64,000 nucleotides of DNA from Gordonia iterans (GCF_002993285.1 NZ_CP027433.1:3782001-3846000), one strand, 5' to 3'; shown: positions 8,264-17,539, numbered from the stretch's first letter. Numbers and translations: made by a program. Notes: generated from the letters alone by a model not told the origin.

Positions 8264-9232
8264 GTGAGTACCGCTCCCCTCCTGCGCCGCCTCGCGGCCG
8301 TCGCACTGGTAGCCGCAACCGGTTTCGCCGCCGTCGCCTGCTCGTCCGACGAGGGCCCCCGCGAGACCGACAACCCTATCGTCGTCGCCTCCACCGACGT
8401 GTGGGGCGCAGTGGCGAGTGCGGTGGTCGGCGAGCACGGTGAGGTGACCTCCCTCTTCAACGATCCCGGCGCCGACCCCCACGAGTTCGAGCCGTCGATG
8501 GCCGACACCGCCAAGATCGAGGACGCCGACGTGCTCGTCTTCAACGGCGGGCACTACGACGCCTACGTCGAGTCCGCCGCCAAGGGGTCGCGGGCGATCA
8601 AGGTCGAGGCCGCCGCCCTGCTGCCCGGGTCGGACGAGGCCGGCGACGATCACGATCACAGCCACGACCACGAGCACGGTCACGAAGGCCACGATCACGG
8701 CGACGGCCCCAACGAGCACGTCTTCTACGATCTCGCGCTGGTCGGCCAGGTCGCCGACAAGACCGCCGAGGCGCTCGCCACCGTGTCCCCGATGAACGCT
8801 CAGCACTACCGCGACAACGCCACGACCTTCAACGAAGGCATCCGGGGGCTGCAGGCACGGCTGGCCGCGATCAAGGCCCAGCACGACGGCGCGAGGGTCG
8901 CCTCCACCGAGGCGCTGAGCGAGTTCCTGCTGGCCGAGGCCGGTCTGGTGGATGCGGCGCCGCCCGGCTTCACCGATGCAGTGGAGAACGGCCAATCTCC
9001 CTCGGCCGCCGACGTCGCGAAGTTCACCGACCTGCTCACCCACCGCCAGGTGGCCGCGCTGATCTACAACCCCCAGTCCGTCGACCCGGCGACCGACCAG
9101 ATGCTCCGGATCGCGCGCGACAACCGGATCCCGGTGGTAGAACTGACCGAGTCCCTGCCGCAGGGAGTCACCGGCTACCTCGACTGGCAGTCCGAACAGA
9201 TCCGTCAACTGGAGCAAGCCCTCAACGCATGA
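8264..9232 (+). CDS. Metal ABC transporter substrate-binding lipoprotein (ZnuA/AztC-like)
   Basis: The GTG at 8264 has GGAAGG 6 nt upstream and gives 322 aa. A lipoprotein signal ends at Cys26 (AVAC). The cluster A-I metal-binding fold is recognisable from ADPHEFEPS (His73) and EHVFYD (His152). Between them is a His/Asp-rich loop at about residues 129-145, typical of zinc binders. At the third ligand position the protein has TEALSEF, with Glu where ZnuA has His. Near the C-terminus the ELTESLP segment also offers Glu. Zinc is the likeliest substrate from the His loop, but the Glu ligand resembles manganese binders. It overlaps the ATPase gene by 4 bp. Confidence 0.88.
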   Translation: MSTAPLLRRLAAVALVAATGFAAVACSSDEGPRETDNPIVVASTDVWGAVASAVVGEHGEVTSLFNDPGADPHEFEPSMADTAKIEDADVLVFNGGHYDAYVESAAKGSRAIKVEAAALLPGSDEAGDDHDHSHDHEHGHEGHDHGDGPNEHVFYDLALVGQVADKTAEALATVSPMNAQHYRDNATTFNEGIRGLQARLAAIKAQHDGARVASTEALSEFLLAEAGLVDAAPPGFTDAVENGQSPSAADVAKFTDLLTHRQVAALIYNPQSVDPATDQMLRIARDNRIPVVELTESLPQGVTGYLDWQSEQIRQLEQALNA

Positions 9233-10062
9233 CCGCCGGAGCCCGCATGACCGCTGAACCCGTCATCGAGTTCGCCGACGCCGGCCTGGCGATCGGTGAA
9301 CACGTGCTGTGGCAGGGACTGGACCTCCAGGTCCGGGCGGGCGAATTCCTCGCCGTCCTGGGCCCCAACGGCTCCGGCAAGACCACCCTGCTGCGCGCCG
9401 TCTTGGGCCTGGTTCCGCTCACCACCGGCTCGCTGCGCCATCGCGGCGCCCTGGGCTACGTCCCGCAGCAGCACGCCGACGACAGCGACACGATGGCGCT
9501 GCGCGGCCGCGACCTGGTCGGCTTCGGGTTCGACGGCGCGGCGTGGGGGCTGGGGCTGCGAAACCGCCGCCGTCGTGCCGCGGCCGTCGACGCCGCCGTC
9601 GCCGAGGTCGGCGCGCAGGAGTTCGCGAAGCGGCCGTTCGGCCTGCTCTCCGGGGGCGAACAGCAGCGGATGCGGATCGCGCAGGCCCTCACCAACGATC
9701 CCGCGGTCCTGCTCTGCGACGAACCCCTCGCCAGCCTGGACCTGCGGCACCAGCGCACCGTGGTCGACTTGCTGGAGGCGCGCCGTCGCCGCCGCGACAC
9801 CGCGATCCTGTTCGTCACGCACGAGATCAATCCGGTGCTGCCCTTCGTCGACCGGGTGCTGTACCTGGTCGACGGCGCCTTCCGGATCGGCACCGTGGAC
9901 GAGGTGATGAACTCCGCGACCCTGAGCGAGCTCTACGGCAGCCGGGTCGACGTCGCCGAGGTGGGCGGCCGGCTGGTGGTGATCGGCGGCGACGGCGAGC
10001 ACCATCACTGCGAAGAACACACCTACGGCGGCGCCGAGTCCACCCGGGTGGTCGCCCGGTGA
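9229..10062 (+). CDS. Metal ABC transporter ATPase (ZnuC/AztA-like)
   Basis: The 277-aa ATPase energises uptake of the metal captured by the upstream lipoprotein. Walker A is GPNGSGKT (residues 45-52), the Q loop is YVPQQHAD, the signature is LSGGEQQRMRIAQAL, Walker B is VLLCDEPLASLD, and the H loop is FVTHEIN. The C-terminal tail is His/Cys-rich (HHHCEEH), which may sense or buffer metal at the cytoplasmic face. The start at 9229 overlaps the lipoprotein stop (ATGA); an ATG at 9247 is an alternative. The stop overlaps the permease GTG. Confidence 0.93.
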   Translation: MTAGARMTAEPVIEFADAGLAIGEHVLWQGLDLQVRAGEFLAVLGPNGSGKTTLLRAVLGLVPLTTGSLRHRGALGYVPQQHADDSDTMALRGRDLVGFGFDGAAWGLGLRNRRRRAAAVDAAVAEVGAQEFAKRPFGLLSGGEQQRMRIAQALTNDPAVLLCDEPLASLDLRHQRTVVDLLEARRRRRDTAILFVTHEINPVLPFVDRVLYLVDGAFRIGTVDEVMNSATLSELYGSRVDVAEVGGRLVVIGGDGEHHHCEEHTYGGAESTRVVAR

Positions 10063-10913
10063 CCACCACCGTCGCCGCCGCGGGGATCGCCGACTTCTGG
10101 AACTTCTCGCAGACCGCGGACTTGCTCTCGCGCACCTTCGTCCAGCAGTCGCTGCTCGCATTGGCTCTGCTCGGTCTGATCGGGGGCCTGCTCGGCCCGA
10201 TGATCGTGGCGCGGCAGATGAGCTTCGCCGTGCACGGCGCGGCCGAGCTCTCGTTCACCGGCGCGGCCGCGGCGCTGTTGCTCGGGTTCAGCGTGAACCT
10301 CGGCGGCGTGATCGGTGCGGTGGTGGCGGCCGCGGTGTTCGGCTGGCTCGGCAATCGCGCCCGCGAACGGGATTCGGTAATCGGTGTCGTGATGGCCTTC
10401 GGTCTCGGCCTGGGCGTGCTGTTCCTGCACCTGTACGGGCGGGCCGGCACCGGCTTCGCGTTGCTGACCGGTCAGGTGGTCAGTGTGCGGACCGGCGGGC
10501 TGGTGGCCGTGGCGGTCACCGCCGCGGTGGTGATCGCGGTGCTCGCGGTGATCTATCGCCCGCTGCTGTTCGCGTCCCTGGACCCGCGCGTGGCCACGGC
10601 GACCGGCGTGCCGATGCGCACGCTGTCGGTGGTCTTCGCGATCCTGGTCGGCCTTGCCGCTGCGCAGGGCGTGCAGATCATCGGCGCCTTGCTGGTGATG
10701 TCCCTGCTGATCACTCCCGCCGCCGCGGCCGCGCGGCTGACCGCCTCGCCGGCCAAGCAGGTGCTGCTGTCGGTCACCTTCGCGCTGGTGGCCTCGGTCG
10801 GCGGGCTCATCTTGTCGCTGGCCCCGGAGTTGCCGGTCTCGGTCCTGGTCACCACGATCTCGTTCGTGATCTACCTGATCTGCCGCGGCGTCGGCATGCG
10901 TGCCCGCGACTAA
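10059..10913 (+). CDS. Metal ABC transporter permease (ZnuB/AztB-like)
   Basis: The 284-aa product belongs to the ABC-3 permease family and has about eight hydrophobic segments starting near residue 26 (QQSLLALALLGLIGGLLGP). The family motif region MSFAVHGAAELSFTG (about residue 60) and the ALLVMSLLITPAAAAARL segment near the C-terminus are diagnostic. The GTG at 10059 overlaps the ATPase stop (GTGA), so all three transporter genes form one coupled operon. It is followed by a short inverted-repeat element and convergent genes. Confidence 0.92.
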   Translation: MTTTVAAAGIADFWNFSQTADLLSRTFVQQSLLALALLGLIGGLLGPMIVARQMSFAVHGAAELSFTGAAAALLLGFSVNLGGVIGAVVAAAVFGWLGNRARERDSVIGVVMAFGLGLGVLFLHLYGRAGTGFALLTGQVVSVRTGGLVAVAVTAAVVIAVLAVIYRPLLFASLDPRVATATGVPMRTLSVVFAILVGLAAAQGVQIIGALLVMSLLITPAAAAARLTASPAKQVLLSVTFALVASVGGLILSLAPELPVSVLVTTISFVIYLICRGVGMRARD

Positions 10914-10958
10914 CCCCGGCACCCAGCTCTCTCGCCGTTCGTCCCGGGCGTCTGTCCC

Positions 10959-11068
10959 TACTGTGACGTCAACTCCCCCATGCTGTGCTCGTGTTCCGGT
11001 CTCGAAGGGCACGATCCTGGCGAAACGTCGGGTGATCGAGGATACGGGTACCGGTTGACGTCACAGTA
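10959..11068. mobile_element. MITE-like element with perfect 13-16 bp terminal inverted repeats and TA ends
   Basis: CTACTGTGACGTCAAC (10958-10973) is repeated in exact inverted form as GTTGACGTCACAGTAG (11054-11069), with 80 bp between. The element can be read as CTGTGACGTCAAC...GTTGACGTCACAG (10961-11066) flanked by TA on both sides, as for IS630/Tc1-type insertions. The centre has no reading frame of note. It sits between convergent genes. Each arm also contains the self-palindrome TGACGTCA, so a pair of operators or a large hairpin are alternatives. Confidence 0.55.
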
Positions 11069-11084
11069 GAGTCAGCGTTCGCAC

Positions 11085-11591
11085 CTACTCCTCGGCGAAA
11101 CCCGGATTGCAGCGGCTGGCGATCATCTCCTCTTCGCTCACGACCGGGCGACCGGGCTCCAGATTCCAGCTGGTCTTCTCCGGGTCGACGATCCGGGCGA
11201 ACCTCCAGTGGCAGTCGAACTGAGCCCGCATGCCGGGGGTGTCGGCGTCCGGGCGCAGCGTGAGCACCTCCCGCCAGGCGGCCTCGGCCGCCCCGTGTCC
11301 GCTGACCCGGCGGCCCGCACGCGTCGGGTAGATCTGGAGACTCGGCCCCACTTGCGTCTGCGCCCACTCGGCGCGCTCGATGTACGGCGGCGGCAGCGAG
11401 ACCGGGGTCTCGACTCCGCTCGACTGGCGGGCGGAGTCGCTCGACTGGCGGGCGGACTCGCTCGACCGGCTCGACGGGGCGCTCACCGCGACGCTGTCGG
11501 GCGCCGCGCCGGTGTCCGACGGGCCGCCCCCGCATCCGGCGAGCGCCACCGCGACGGCCAGCAGACCCGCGATCGCAGTCGTTCCTCGCAC
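11085..11591 (-). CDS. DUF2599-family lipoprotein
   Basis: The 168-aa product has a lipoprotein signal peptide with lipobox LAGC (Cys about residue 20). A Ser-rich linker with a repeated SARQSSDSARQSS stretch (about 45-57) follows. The C-terminal domain carries YPTRAGRR, AWREVLTLRPDADTPGMRAQF, the CHW stretch, TSWNLEPGRP and a terminal SRCNPG. These are the signature of DUF2599 proteins of mycobacteria and relatives, whose function is unknown. The GTG start at 11591 lies 22 bp after the carboxylesterase stop on the same strand, so the two genes may be co-transcribed. Confidence 0.8.
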   Translation of the reverse strand: MRGTTAIAGLLAVAVALAGCGGGPSDTGAAPDSVAVSAPSSRSSESARQSSDSARQSSGVETPVSLPPPYIERAEWAQTQVGPSLQIYPTRAGRRVSGHGAAEAAWREVLTLRPDADTPGMRAQFDCHWRFARIVDPEKTSWNLEPGRPVVSEEEMIASRCNPGFAEE

Positions 11592-11612
11592 GTCTCGCCT
11601 CGCTCTCGCGGA

Positions 11613-13166
11613 TCAGTCCCGGCGCAACTGCAGGTGCACGCGCTCCCACGCGGAGCGGCGCGGGCCGTCGGGGTCGTTCTCCAGGCGCACCGGATCGTCG
11701 ATCACCAGCACGTTGCGGTCGTCCGCAGAATACTGCGGCCAACTCTCGGAAGGCACCCCGGTGCGCGCGAACCAGGTCCACAGCGACTGCATGGTGCCGG
11801 TGATCCGCTTGGTGGAGCCCCAACTGCCCGCCAGTGCGAGACCCACCCCGATCGGGTGCCGGTAGATGCCGAACACCGCCAGCAGCTCGGTCGCGTGCGT
11901 GGCGCCGATCCCGCTGAGTTTCAGAGCGAGCGCCGAGTAGTCGTACCGGTACATGTACGTCGGCGAGTGTTTCGCGTGGAACTCGGCGAAGATCGTCGTC
12001 GGAATCCAGAAGACGGCATCCGCGGACAGCCGGACCTTGTCACGCGTACCCGGGTACATGCGCTGGATCTCTTCGCGGACCTCGGGGTCGTGCACGCCGA
12101 CCAGAAAGAGCGTCGAGTCGGGCAGGATGCTCCAGAACCGAGCGAACAGTTCGCCCTCGTCCAGGTTGCTTCCCGTGATCAGCGGCACGCGGTGCGTCTT
12201 ACCGGCCCGGGCGGCCTCCACCGGCGAATACGGCAGGTAGTCTCCGTCGACCACTGGCGCAAAGGGCATCGGGTCGGACAGTTCGGCGTGCTTGCTGAAA
12301 GCCATCAGCCGCTTGCCTGCCGCCTGCAATTCGAACGGATCGGCGTTGTCGACGATGTCGGCGACCTCCGCCGGCTCGAGCACACCGGTGCGTTCGGGGC
12401 CCGCGCGGCGGGCCGGATTCACCACCTGCCGCACGAACTCGTCGGCGAGCAGTGCGGCGTTCTCCTTGTGCACGACGAGGTCGGCCGCCGGACTCTGGGC
12501 GATGGCGCGCGAGAAGAGTCCCTCCGCGGACGGGGTGGACAGCAGCGTGAGCACCGCGGCGCCGCCCGCACTCTCCCCGAATACGGTGACGCGGTCGGGA
12601 TCGCCGCCGAAAGCGGCGATGTTGCGCTGCACCCATTCCAGAGCCGCCACCATGTCGCGCAGTCCGCAGTTGCTGTCGAACGGCCGCTCCGGCGTCGAGT
12701 ATTCGGACAGGTCCAGGAATCCGAACGCGCCGAACCGATAGTTGACGGTCACCACGATCACGTCGCGTGCCCGCGCCAGGAAGGCGCCGTCGTAGATGGG
12801 CGTCGACGATCCGCCCAGGATGTACGCGCCGCCGTAGTTGAACACCATCACCGGTCGGGGCGACGACGAGGCCGAGTCGGGGGCGAACACGTTGAGCGTC
12901 AGGCAGTCTTCGCTGCGCGGATGGAAGCGGCCGTCGGCGCGTGCGGTGAACATCCGGTCCTGGATCGGCGAGAAGCCGTACTCGTCGCACTCACGCGTGC
13001 CCTGCCACGGTTCCACTGGCTGCGGCGCACGGAATCGCAGCGGCCCGACCGGCGGCGCCGCGTACGGAACGCCCAGCCAGGAGATGGTCCCCCGGCGGCT
13101 CCGCCGCCCGCGCACGCCGTTGACCTTGCCGTCGACAGTGGTCACGCGGGTGTCCATTTGCGCCAT
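11613..13166 (-). CDS. Type B carboxylesterase (first copy)
   Basis: The 517-aa alpha/beta hydrolase belongs to the carboxylesterase/acetylcholinesterase family. The N-terminal signature SWLGVPYAAPPVGPLRF, the oxyanion-hole segment FNYGGAYILGG, and the nucleophile elbow VFGESAGGAAVLTLLS (Ser near residue 199) are present. The EDCLTLNVF type-B signature is also intact, and the likely catalytic His is in GIGATHATEL. No secretion signal is visible, so it is probably cytoplasmic. Starts at 13166 or 13157 are both possible; TAAGGT lies 8 nt before 13166. A second type-B esterase with the same GIGATHATEL segment lies near 50 kb. Confidence 0.9.
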   Translation of the reverse strand: MAQMDTRVTTVDGKVNGVRGRRSRRGTISWLGVPYAAPPVGPLRFRAPQPVEPWQGTRECDEYGFSPIQDRMFTARADGRFHPRSEDCLTLNVFAPDSASSSPRPVMVFNYGGAYILGGSSTPIYDGAFLARARDVIVVTVNYRFGAFGFLDLSEYSTPERPFDSNCGLRDMVAALEWVQRNIAAFGGDPDRVTVFGESAGGAAVLTLLSTPSAEGLFSRAIAQSPAADLVVHKENAALLADEFVRQVVNPARRAGPERTGVLEPAEVADIVDNADPFELQAAGKRLMAFSKHAELSDPMPFAPVVDGDYLPYSPVEAARAGKTHRVPLITGSNLDEGELFARFWSILPDSTLFLVGVHDPEVREEIQRMYPGTRDKVRLSADAVFWIPTTIFAEFHAKHSPTYMYRYDYSALALKLSGIGATHATELLAVFGIYRHPIGVGLALAGSWGSTKRITGTMQSLWTWFARTGVPSESWPQYSADDRNVLVIDDPVRLENDPDGPRRSAWERVHLQLRRD

Positions 13167-13262
13167 GGTGTGACACCTTATCGTCGGGCGTTGACAAGGT
13201 TCCAGCGACCCATGCGCCGCGTGACCGGTGTCGCAGCGGAGACGTGCGGATACGGATCTACC

Positions 13263-14042
13263 ATGAAAAACGTGGCTCCCTCTGATGCTCGTCCGCGCTC
13301 CCGGAATTCCCGCGTGATCGACTTGAACGCCGACCTCGGCGAGGGCATCGGCGACGACGCCGCGATGGTTCAGCTCGTGACGAGCGCCAACATCGCCTGC
13401 GGATTCCACGCCGGCACGCCGACTCTGCTGCGGCGCACCTGCGAGCAGGCGGTCGCGTCGGGCGTCCGGATCGGGGCGCAGGTCTCCTACCCCGACCGCG
13501 ACGGGTTCGGGCGCCGCTTCATGGAGATCGCCCCCGAAGATCTGATCGCCGACGTGCTCTTCCAGATCGGCGCGCTGTCCGGGATCGCCCGCTCGGTCGG
13601 CGGCACCGTGGACTACGTTAAGCCCCACGGCGCGCTGTACAACGCGATCGTCGCGCATCCCGAACAGGCGACCGCCGTGGTCACGGCGGTCGGCGAGGCC
13701 GGTCTGGCGCTGATGGGTCTGCCGGGTTCGCTGTCTCTGGAACTGGCCCGCGACGCCGGGATTCCGGTGCTCACCGAAGGCTTCGCCGATCGGGCCTACA
13801 CGCCGGAAGGGACGCTGGTTCCGCGCGGGACAGCCGGGGCCGTCCTCACCGACACCGCCGCCGTGGCCGACCGGGTGGTCAAACTGGCCACCACCGGGCG
13901 GATCCGGGCGCTCGACGGCTCGCCGATCATCGTGCACGCGGACTCGATCTGCCTGCACGGCGACACCCCCGGGGCTCTCGAGCACGCCCGCGCGGTGCGC
14001 CGCGCCCTGACCGCCGCAGGCGTCCGCGTCAGCGCCCGATGA
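13263..14042 (+). CDS. pxpA: 5-oxoprolinase subunit A (LamB/YcsF family)
   Basis: The 259-aa product shows the LamB/YcsF signature IDLNADLGEG (about residue 19). ANIACGFHAG, YPDRDGFGRR, VKPHGALYN and the C-terminal VHADSICLHGDTPGA stretch, with its metal- and substrate-binding Asp/His residues, follow. In the PxpABC complex this subunit helps cleave 5-oxoproline with ATP. No pxpB or pxpC lies next to it, so partners must be elsewhere or the protein acts alone. The ATG at 13263 is divergent from the carboxylesterase. Its stop overlaps the rarD start by 4 bp. Confidence 0.88.
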   Translation: MKNVAPSDARPRSRNSRVIDLNADLGEGIGDDAAMVQLVTSANIACGFHAGTPTLLRRTCEQAVASGVRIGAQVSYPDRDGFGRRFMEIAPEDLIADVLFQIGALSGIARSVGGTVDYVKPHGALYNAIVAHPEQATAVVTAVGEAGLALMGLPGSLSLELARDAGIPVLTEGFADRAYTPEGTLVPRGTAGAVLTDTAAVADRVVKLATTGRIRALDGSPIIVHADSICLHGDTPGALEHARAVRRALTAAGVRVSAR

Positions 14043-15013
14043 GCGCCCCCACCCGGGCGCGCTCGACCATGCGGCAGCGCTGGGCCGCCGAGTCCGCGCG
14101 CGGCATCGCCGCCGGATTCGGCGCCTACGGAATCTGGGGTCTGTTCCCGATCTACTTCGACGCACTGCGGCCGGCCGGGCCGTGGGAGATCCTCGCGAAC
14201 CGGATCGTGTGGACCGCGTTATTCTGCTTGATCGTCCTGGGCATCGGTCGGGACTGGTCGTGGCTGCCGCCGCTGCTGCGGCACCGGAAGCTGATGCTCG
14301 GCGTCACCGCGGCGGCGCTCTTCATCGCCGTCAACTGGGTCGTGTACGTCGCCGCCGTCACGTCCGGACACACCAGCGAAGCCGCCCTCGGATACTTTCT
14401 GAACCCGCTGGTCACCGTGGCACTCGGGGTCGTCGTGCTGCGCGAGCGGCTGCGGCCCCTGCAGTGGCTGGCCGTCGGGATCGGCGCGGCGGCCGGCGTC
14501 TACCTATCGGTCGCGGGAGGGTCTTTTCCGCTCACCGCGCTGACGCTCGCCTCGTCGTTCGCTATGTACGGACTGGTCAAGAAGAAGGTCGGCGCGCAGT
14601 TGCCCGCCCTGCACAGCCTCACGGTCGAGACGCTGATCCTGCTGCCGGTGGCGGCGGCGATCCTGGTGGTGCTGGCGGTGGCCGGACCGGGGCTGGACTT
14701 CGGCGCGCACGGCCCCGTGCACACCGGCCTGCTGATCTTCAGCGGGGTCGCCACCGCCGTCCCGCTGCTCCTGTTCGCCGCATCGGCACGACGGATCCCG
14801 CTGACCACGGTCGGGCTGATTCAGTTCGTCACGCCCGTGATCCAGCTGATCTGCGCGGTGACGGTGCTCGGCGAGCACCTGTCGTCGGCGCGCTGGATCG
14901 GGTTCGGGATCGTGTGGGCGGCGCTGATCGTGCTCAGCGCCGACGCACTCGTCGCCGGCCGCTCCCGGGCTCGAGTGCGGCGGCTCAGCGCGTGCGAGGA
15001 GTTGCCGCTGTAG
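14039..15013 (+). CDS. rarD: EamA-family transporter RarD
   Basis: The 324-aa membrane protein has ten hydrophobic segments in two EamA repeats. The RarD-specific start of the domain is GIAAGFGAYGIWGLFPIYFDAL, cut here around residues 21-40, followed by EILANRIVWTALF and, later, the NWVVYVAAVTSGHTSEAALGYFLNPL segment (about residue 100). The family exports amino acids or drugs; the substrate here is unknown. Translation is coupled to pxpA by an ATGA overlap, suggesting a link to 5-oxoproline or glutamate handling, which is only inference from context. Confidence 0.88.
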   Translation: MSAPTRARSTMRQRWAAESARGIAAGFGAYGIWGLFPIYFDALRPAGPWEILANRIVWTALFCLIVLGIGRDWSWLPPLLRHRKLMLGVTAAALFIAVNWVVYVAAVTSGHTSEAALGYFLNPLVTVALGVVVLRERLRPLQWLAVGIGAAAGVYLSVAGGSFPLTALTLASSFAMYGLVKKKVGAQLPALHSLTVETLILLPVAAAILVVLAVAGPGLDFGAHGPVHTGLLIFSGVATAVPLLLFAASARRIPLTTVGLIQFVTPVIQLICAVTVLGEHLSSARWIGFGIVWAALIVLSADALVAGRSRARVRRLSACEELPL

Positions 15014-15029
15014 CCGCCGACTCGCTCAC

Positions 15030-15126
15030 CTACTCGGCGACCAACCGCCTCGCCTGCGAAGCGGTGACGAGAAGGGGCGTTGGTCGAGTAGCGGCGAACG
15101 CAGTGAGTCCGCGTATCGAGACCCCG
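15030..15126. repeat. Dispersed repeat family B copy forming an inverted repeat between rarD and rlmB
   Basis: 15079-15126 (GTTGGTCGAGTAGCGG through GCGTATCGAGACC) matches the unit tandemly repeated near 48.7 kb. The left part 15030-15045 (CTACTCGGCGACCAAC) is an imperfect reverse complement of its first part. A hairpin is therefore possible between the convergent rarD and rlmB genes and may terminate both. Confidence 0.7.
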
Positions 15127-15127
15127 A

Positions 15128-16090
15128 CTACTCCGCGATGCGGCGCTGACGGGCGAACTCGGCGAGGACCACACCGGCGGCGACCGAGGCGTTGAGGCTC
15201 TCCACGTCCCCGGCCATCGGGATCGAGAGGATCGAGTCGCAGTTCTCCCGCACCAGGCGCGAGAGGCCCTTGCCCTCGGAACCGACGACGACCACCGTGG
15301 GTCCGGTGCCGTCGTACTCGTCGAGGGTCACGTCGCCGTCGGCGTCGAGCCCGACGATCTGGCAGCCCGCCTTGGCCCAGTCGACCAGCGTGCGGGTGAG
15401 ATTGGGCGCCTGCGCGACGGGCAGCCGGGCGGCGGCGCCGGCGCTGGTGCGCCAGGCCACCGCGGTGACGCTCGCGCTGCGGCGCGACGGGATCAGCACG
15501 CCCTGGCCGCCGAAGGCGGCGACGCTGCGGATCACCGCGCCGAGATTGCGCGGATCGGTGATGTTGTCCAGGGCCACCAGCAGCGGAGGGTTCGGCGAAG
15601 CGCGCGCATCGGCGAGCAGATCGTCCGGATGGGTGTACCGGTACTCGGGCACCTGCAGCGCCAGCCCCTGGTGCAGGCCGTTCACCGTGATGCGATCGAG
15701 TTCGGTCTTGCTCGCCTCCAGGATCGCGATGCCCTTGTCACCGGCTTCAGCGATCGCCTCGCGGACGCGGTCGTCGGCGTCGATCGTGGTCATCACGTAC
15801 AAGGCCGTCGCGGGCACACCGGCGCGCAGACACTCGACCACCGGGTTGCGGCCGACGACGTACTCGGGACCGTCGTCCTTGCGACGCGCGGCGCTGCGTC
15901 CGGCCGCCGACTTTGCCTTGGCCGCGGCCTTCGCCTTCTTGTGCGCCGGGTGATAGGTGCGGTCGACGGCCTTGGGCGTCGCGCCGCGTGCCTCCAGGCC
16001 GCGACGACGCTGACCGCCGGACCCGACCACCTGGCCCTTCTTGGAGCCCGACTTGCGGACAGCGCCCTTGCGCTGGGAGTTGCCGGCCAT
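15128..16090 (-). CDS. rlmB: 23S rRNA (guanosine(2251)-2'-O)-methyltransferase RlmB
   Basis: The 320-aa SpoU/TrmH-family enzyme methylates the ribose of G2251 in the ribosomal P loop. A basic, Lys/Arg/Ala-rich extension fills about residues 1-70. The substrate-binding domain begins at [15 protein letters not shown] (about residue 76). The knotted SPOUT domain has [19 protein letters not shown] (motif 1), [19 protein letters not shown] (motif 2) and [21 protein letters not shown] (motif 3), all intact. It is 1 bp from the cysS stop and shares its order with Rv3579c-Rv3580c. Confidence 0.95.
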   Translation of the reverse strand: MAGNSQRKGAVRKSGSKKGQVVGSGGQRRRGLEARGATPKAVDRTYHPAHKKAKAAAKAKSAAGRSAARRKDDGPEYVVGRNPVVECLRAGVPATALYVMTTIDADDRVREAIAEAGDKGIAILEASKTELDRITVNGLHQGLALQVPEYRYTHPDDLLADARASPNPPLLVALDNITDPRNLGAVIRSVAAFGGQGVLIPSRRSASVTAVAWRTSAGAAARLPVAQAPNLTRTLVDWAKAGCQIVGLDADGDVTLDEYDGTGPTVVVVGSEGKGLSRLVRENCDSILSIPMAGDVESLNASVAAGVVLAEFARQRRIAE

Positions 16091-16091
16091 G

Positions 16092-17528
16092 TCAGTCCTT
16101 CGTTCGCAGCGCCCACTGGGCGCCGTCGGGGGTGTCGGTCACTTCCACGCCGGCCTCGGCCAGCCGGTCGCGCACCGCGTCGGCGGTGGCCCAGTCCTTG
16201 GCCGCGCGCGCCTGCGCACGGCGCTCCAGCTCCGCCCCGATGAGCACGTCCAGAGCGGCGGTGGCCGCGTCGTCGGCGTCGCCGGAGTGGACCCAGCGCG
16301 GATCGAGCGGGTCGGTGCCGAGAATACCCGTCATGGCGCGGACCTGTGCCGCGAGTTTCCGGGCGCGCTCGCCGTCGCCGGCATCAAGCGCCGCGTTGCC
16401 CTCGCGGACGCTGTTGTGCACCACGGCCAGCGCGGCGGGCACGCCGAGGTCGTCGTCGAGCGCAGCGGCGAACTCTGCGGTGACCGAGCCGACCGGCACC
16501 TCGCCGACCCGATCGGCCACCCGGTGGACGAACGACTCGATGCGCCGGTATCCGGTGGCGGCCTCGTGCAGGGCGCCGTCGGAGTACTCCAGCATCGACC
16601 GATAGTGCGCACTGCCGAGGTAGTAACGCAGTTCCACCGGCCGGACCTTCTTGACCATCTCGGGGATCGAGACCACGTTGCCGAGCGACTTGCTCATCTT
16701 CTCGCCGCTCATGGTGACCCAGCCGTTGTGCAGCCAGTACCGCGCGAAGCCGTCGCCGGCGCCGTGACTCTGCGCGATCTCGTTCTCATGGTGCGGAAAG
16801 ATCAGATCCATTCCGCCGCAATGGATGTCGAATTCTGCACCGAGCAGCGAGGTGGCCATCGCCGAGCACTCCAGATGCCAGCCCGGGCGCCCGTCGCCCC
16901 ACGGTGTCGGCCACGACGGCTCACCCGGCTTGGCGGCCTTCCAGAGCGTGAAGTCCCGCGGATCGCGCTTGCCCGTGCCCGCACTCTCGCCCTGGTGGAC
17001 GTCGTCGAGCTTGAAGCGCGAGAGGCTGCCGTAGTCGGGAAGACTGCGGACGTCGAAGTAGACGTTGCCGTCGGCTGCGTAGGCGTGCCCACGGTCGACG
17101 AGACGCTGCATGTAGTCGACCATCTGGGTGACGAAGCCGGTGGCCCGCGGCTCCGCCGACGGGGGCAGCACGCCGAGCGCGTCGTAGGCAGCGGAGAACT
17201 CGCGTTCGTGCGTGGCCGCCCATTCCCACCAAGGCCGCCCGTGCTCGTCGGCTTTGCGGAGGATCTTGTCGTCGATGTCGGTGACGTTGCGGACGAACAG
17301 CACGTCCAGGCCGTGACCGCTGCCCCGCGCGTCGTCGGCTCCCTCCACCGGGCCGTCGTACGCCAGCCAACGACGGAGCACGTCGAAGGCGATGCCGCTG
17401 CGGACGTGACCGATGTGCGGGACACCCTGCACGGTGGCGCCGCAGAGGTACACCGAAGCGGTGCCGGGGCGCAGCGGGGCGAAGTCGCGGATCTCGCGGG
17501 CCGCGGTGTCGTACAGGCGGAGAGTCAC
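16092..17528 (-). CDS. cysS: Cysteinyl-tRNA synthetase
   Basis: The 478-aa class I synthetase starts at the GTG at 17528 (residues [15 protein letters not shown] follow), matching the family N-terminus. Longer frames upstream run antisense to ispF and are artefactual. It has the zinc-binding Cys in YLCGATVQG, the HIGH-type motif [17 protein letters not shown], the zinc ligands in [16 protein letters not shown], and [10 protein letters not shown]. The C-terminal DALR-like helices lead to [10 protein letters not shown]. It sits 11 bp after ispF on the same strand, within the rlmB-cysS-ispF-ispD-carD cluster. Confidence 0.96.
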   Translation of the reverse strand: MTLRLYDTAAREIRDFAPLRPGTASVYLCGATVQGVPHIGHVRSGIAFDVLRRWLAYDGPVEGADDARGSGHGLDVLFVRNVTDIDDKILRKADEHGRPWWEWAATHEREFSAAYDALGVLPPSAEPRATGFVTQMVDYMQRLVDRGHAYAADGNVYFDVRSLPDYGSLSRFKLDDVHQGESAGTGKRDPRDFTLWKAAKPGEPSWPTPWGDGRPGWHLECSAMATSLLGAEFDIHCGGMDLIFPHHENEIAQSHGAGDGFARYWLHNGWVTMSGEKMSKSLGNVVSIPEMVKKVRPVELRYYLGSAHYRSMLEYSDGALHEAATGYRRIESFVHRVADRVGEVPVGSVTAEFAAALDDDLGVPAALAVVHNSVREGNAALDAGDGERARKLAAQVRAMTGILGTDPLDPRWVHSGDADDAATAALDVLIGAELERRAQARAAKDWATADAVRDRLAEAGVEVTDTPDGAQWALRTKD

Positions 17529-17539
17529 GACCTGCGATC

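Noticed and set aside
11208..13262. Long extension upstream of pxpA in the same frame
   Set aside because: It lies antisense to the lipoprotein and carboxylesterase; the PxpA signature begins shortly after the ATG at 13263.
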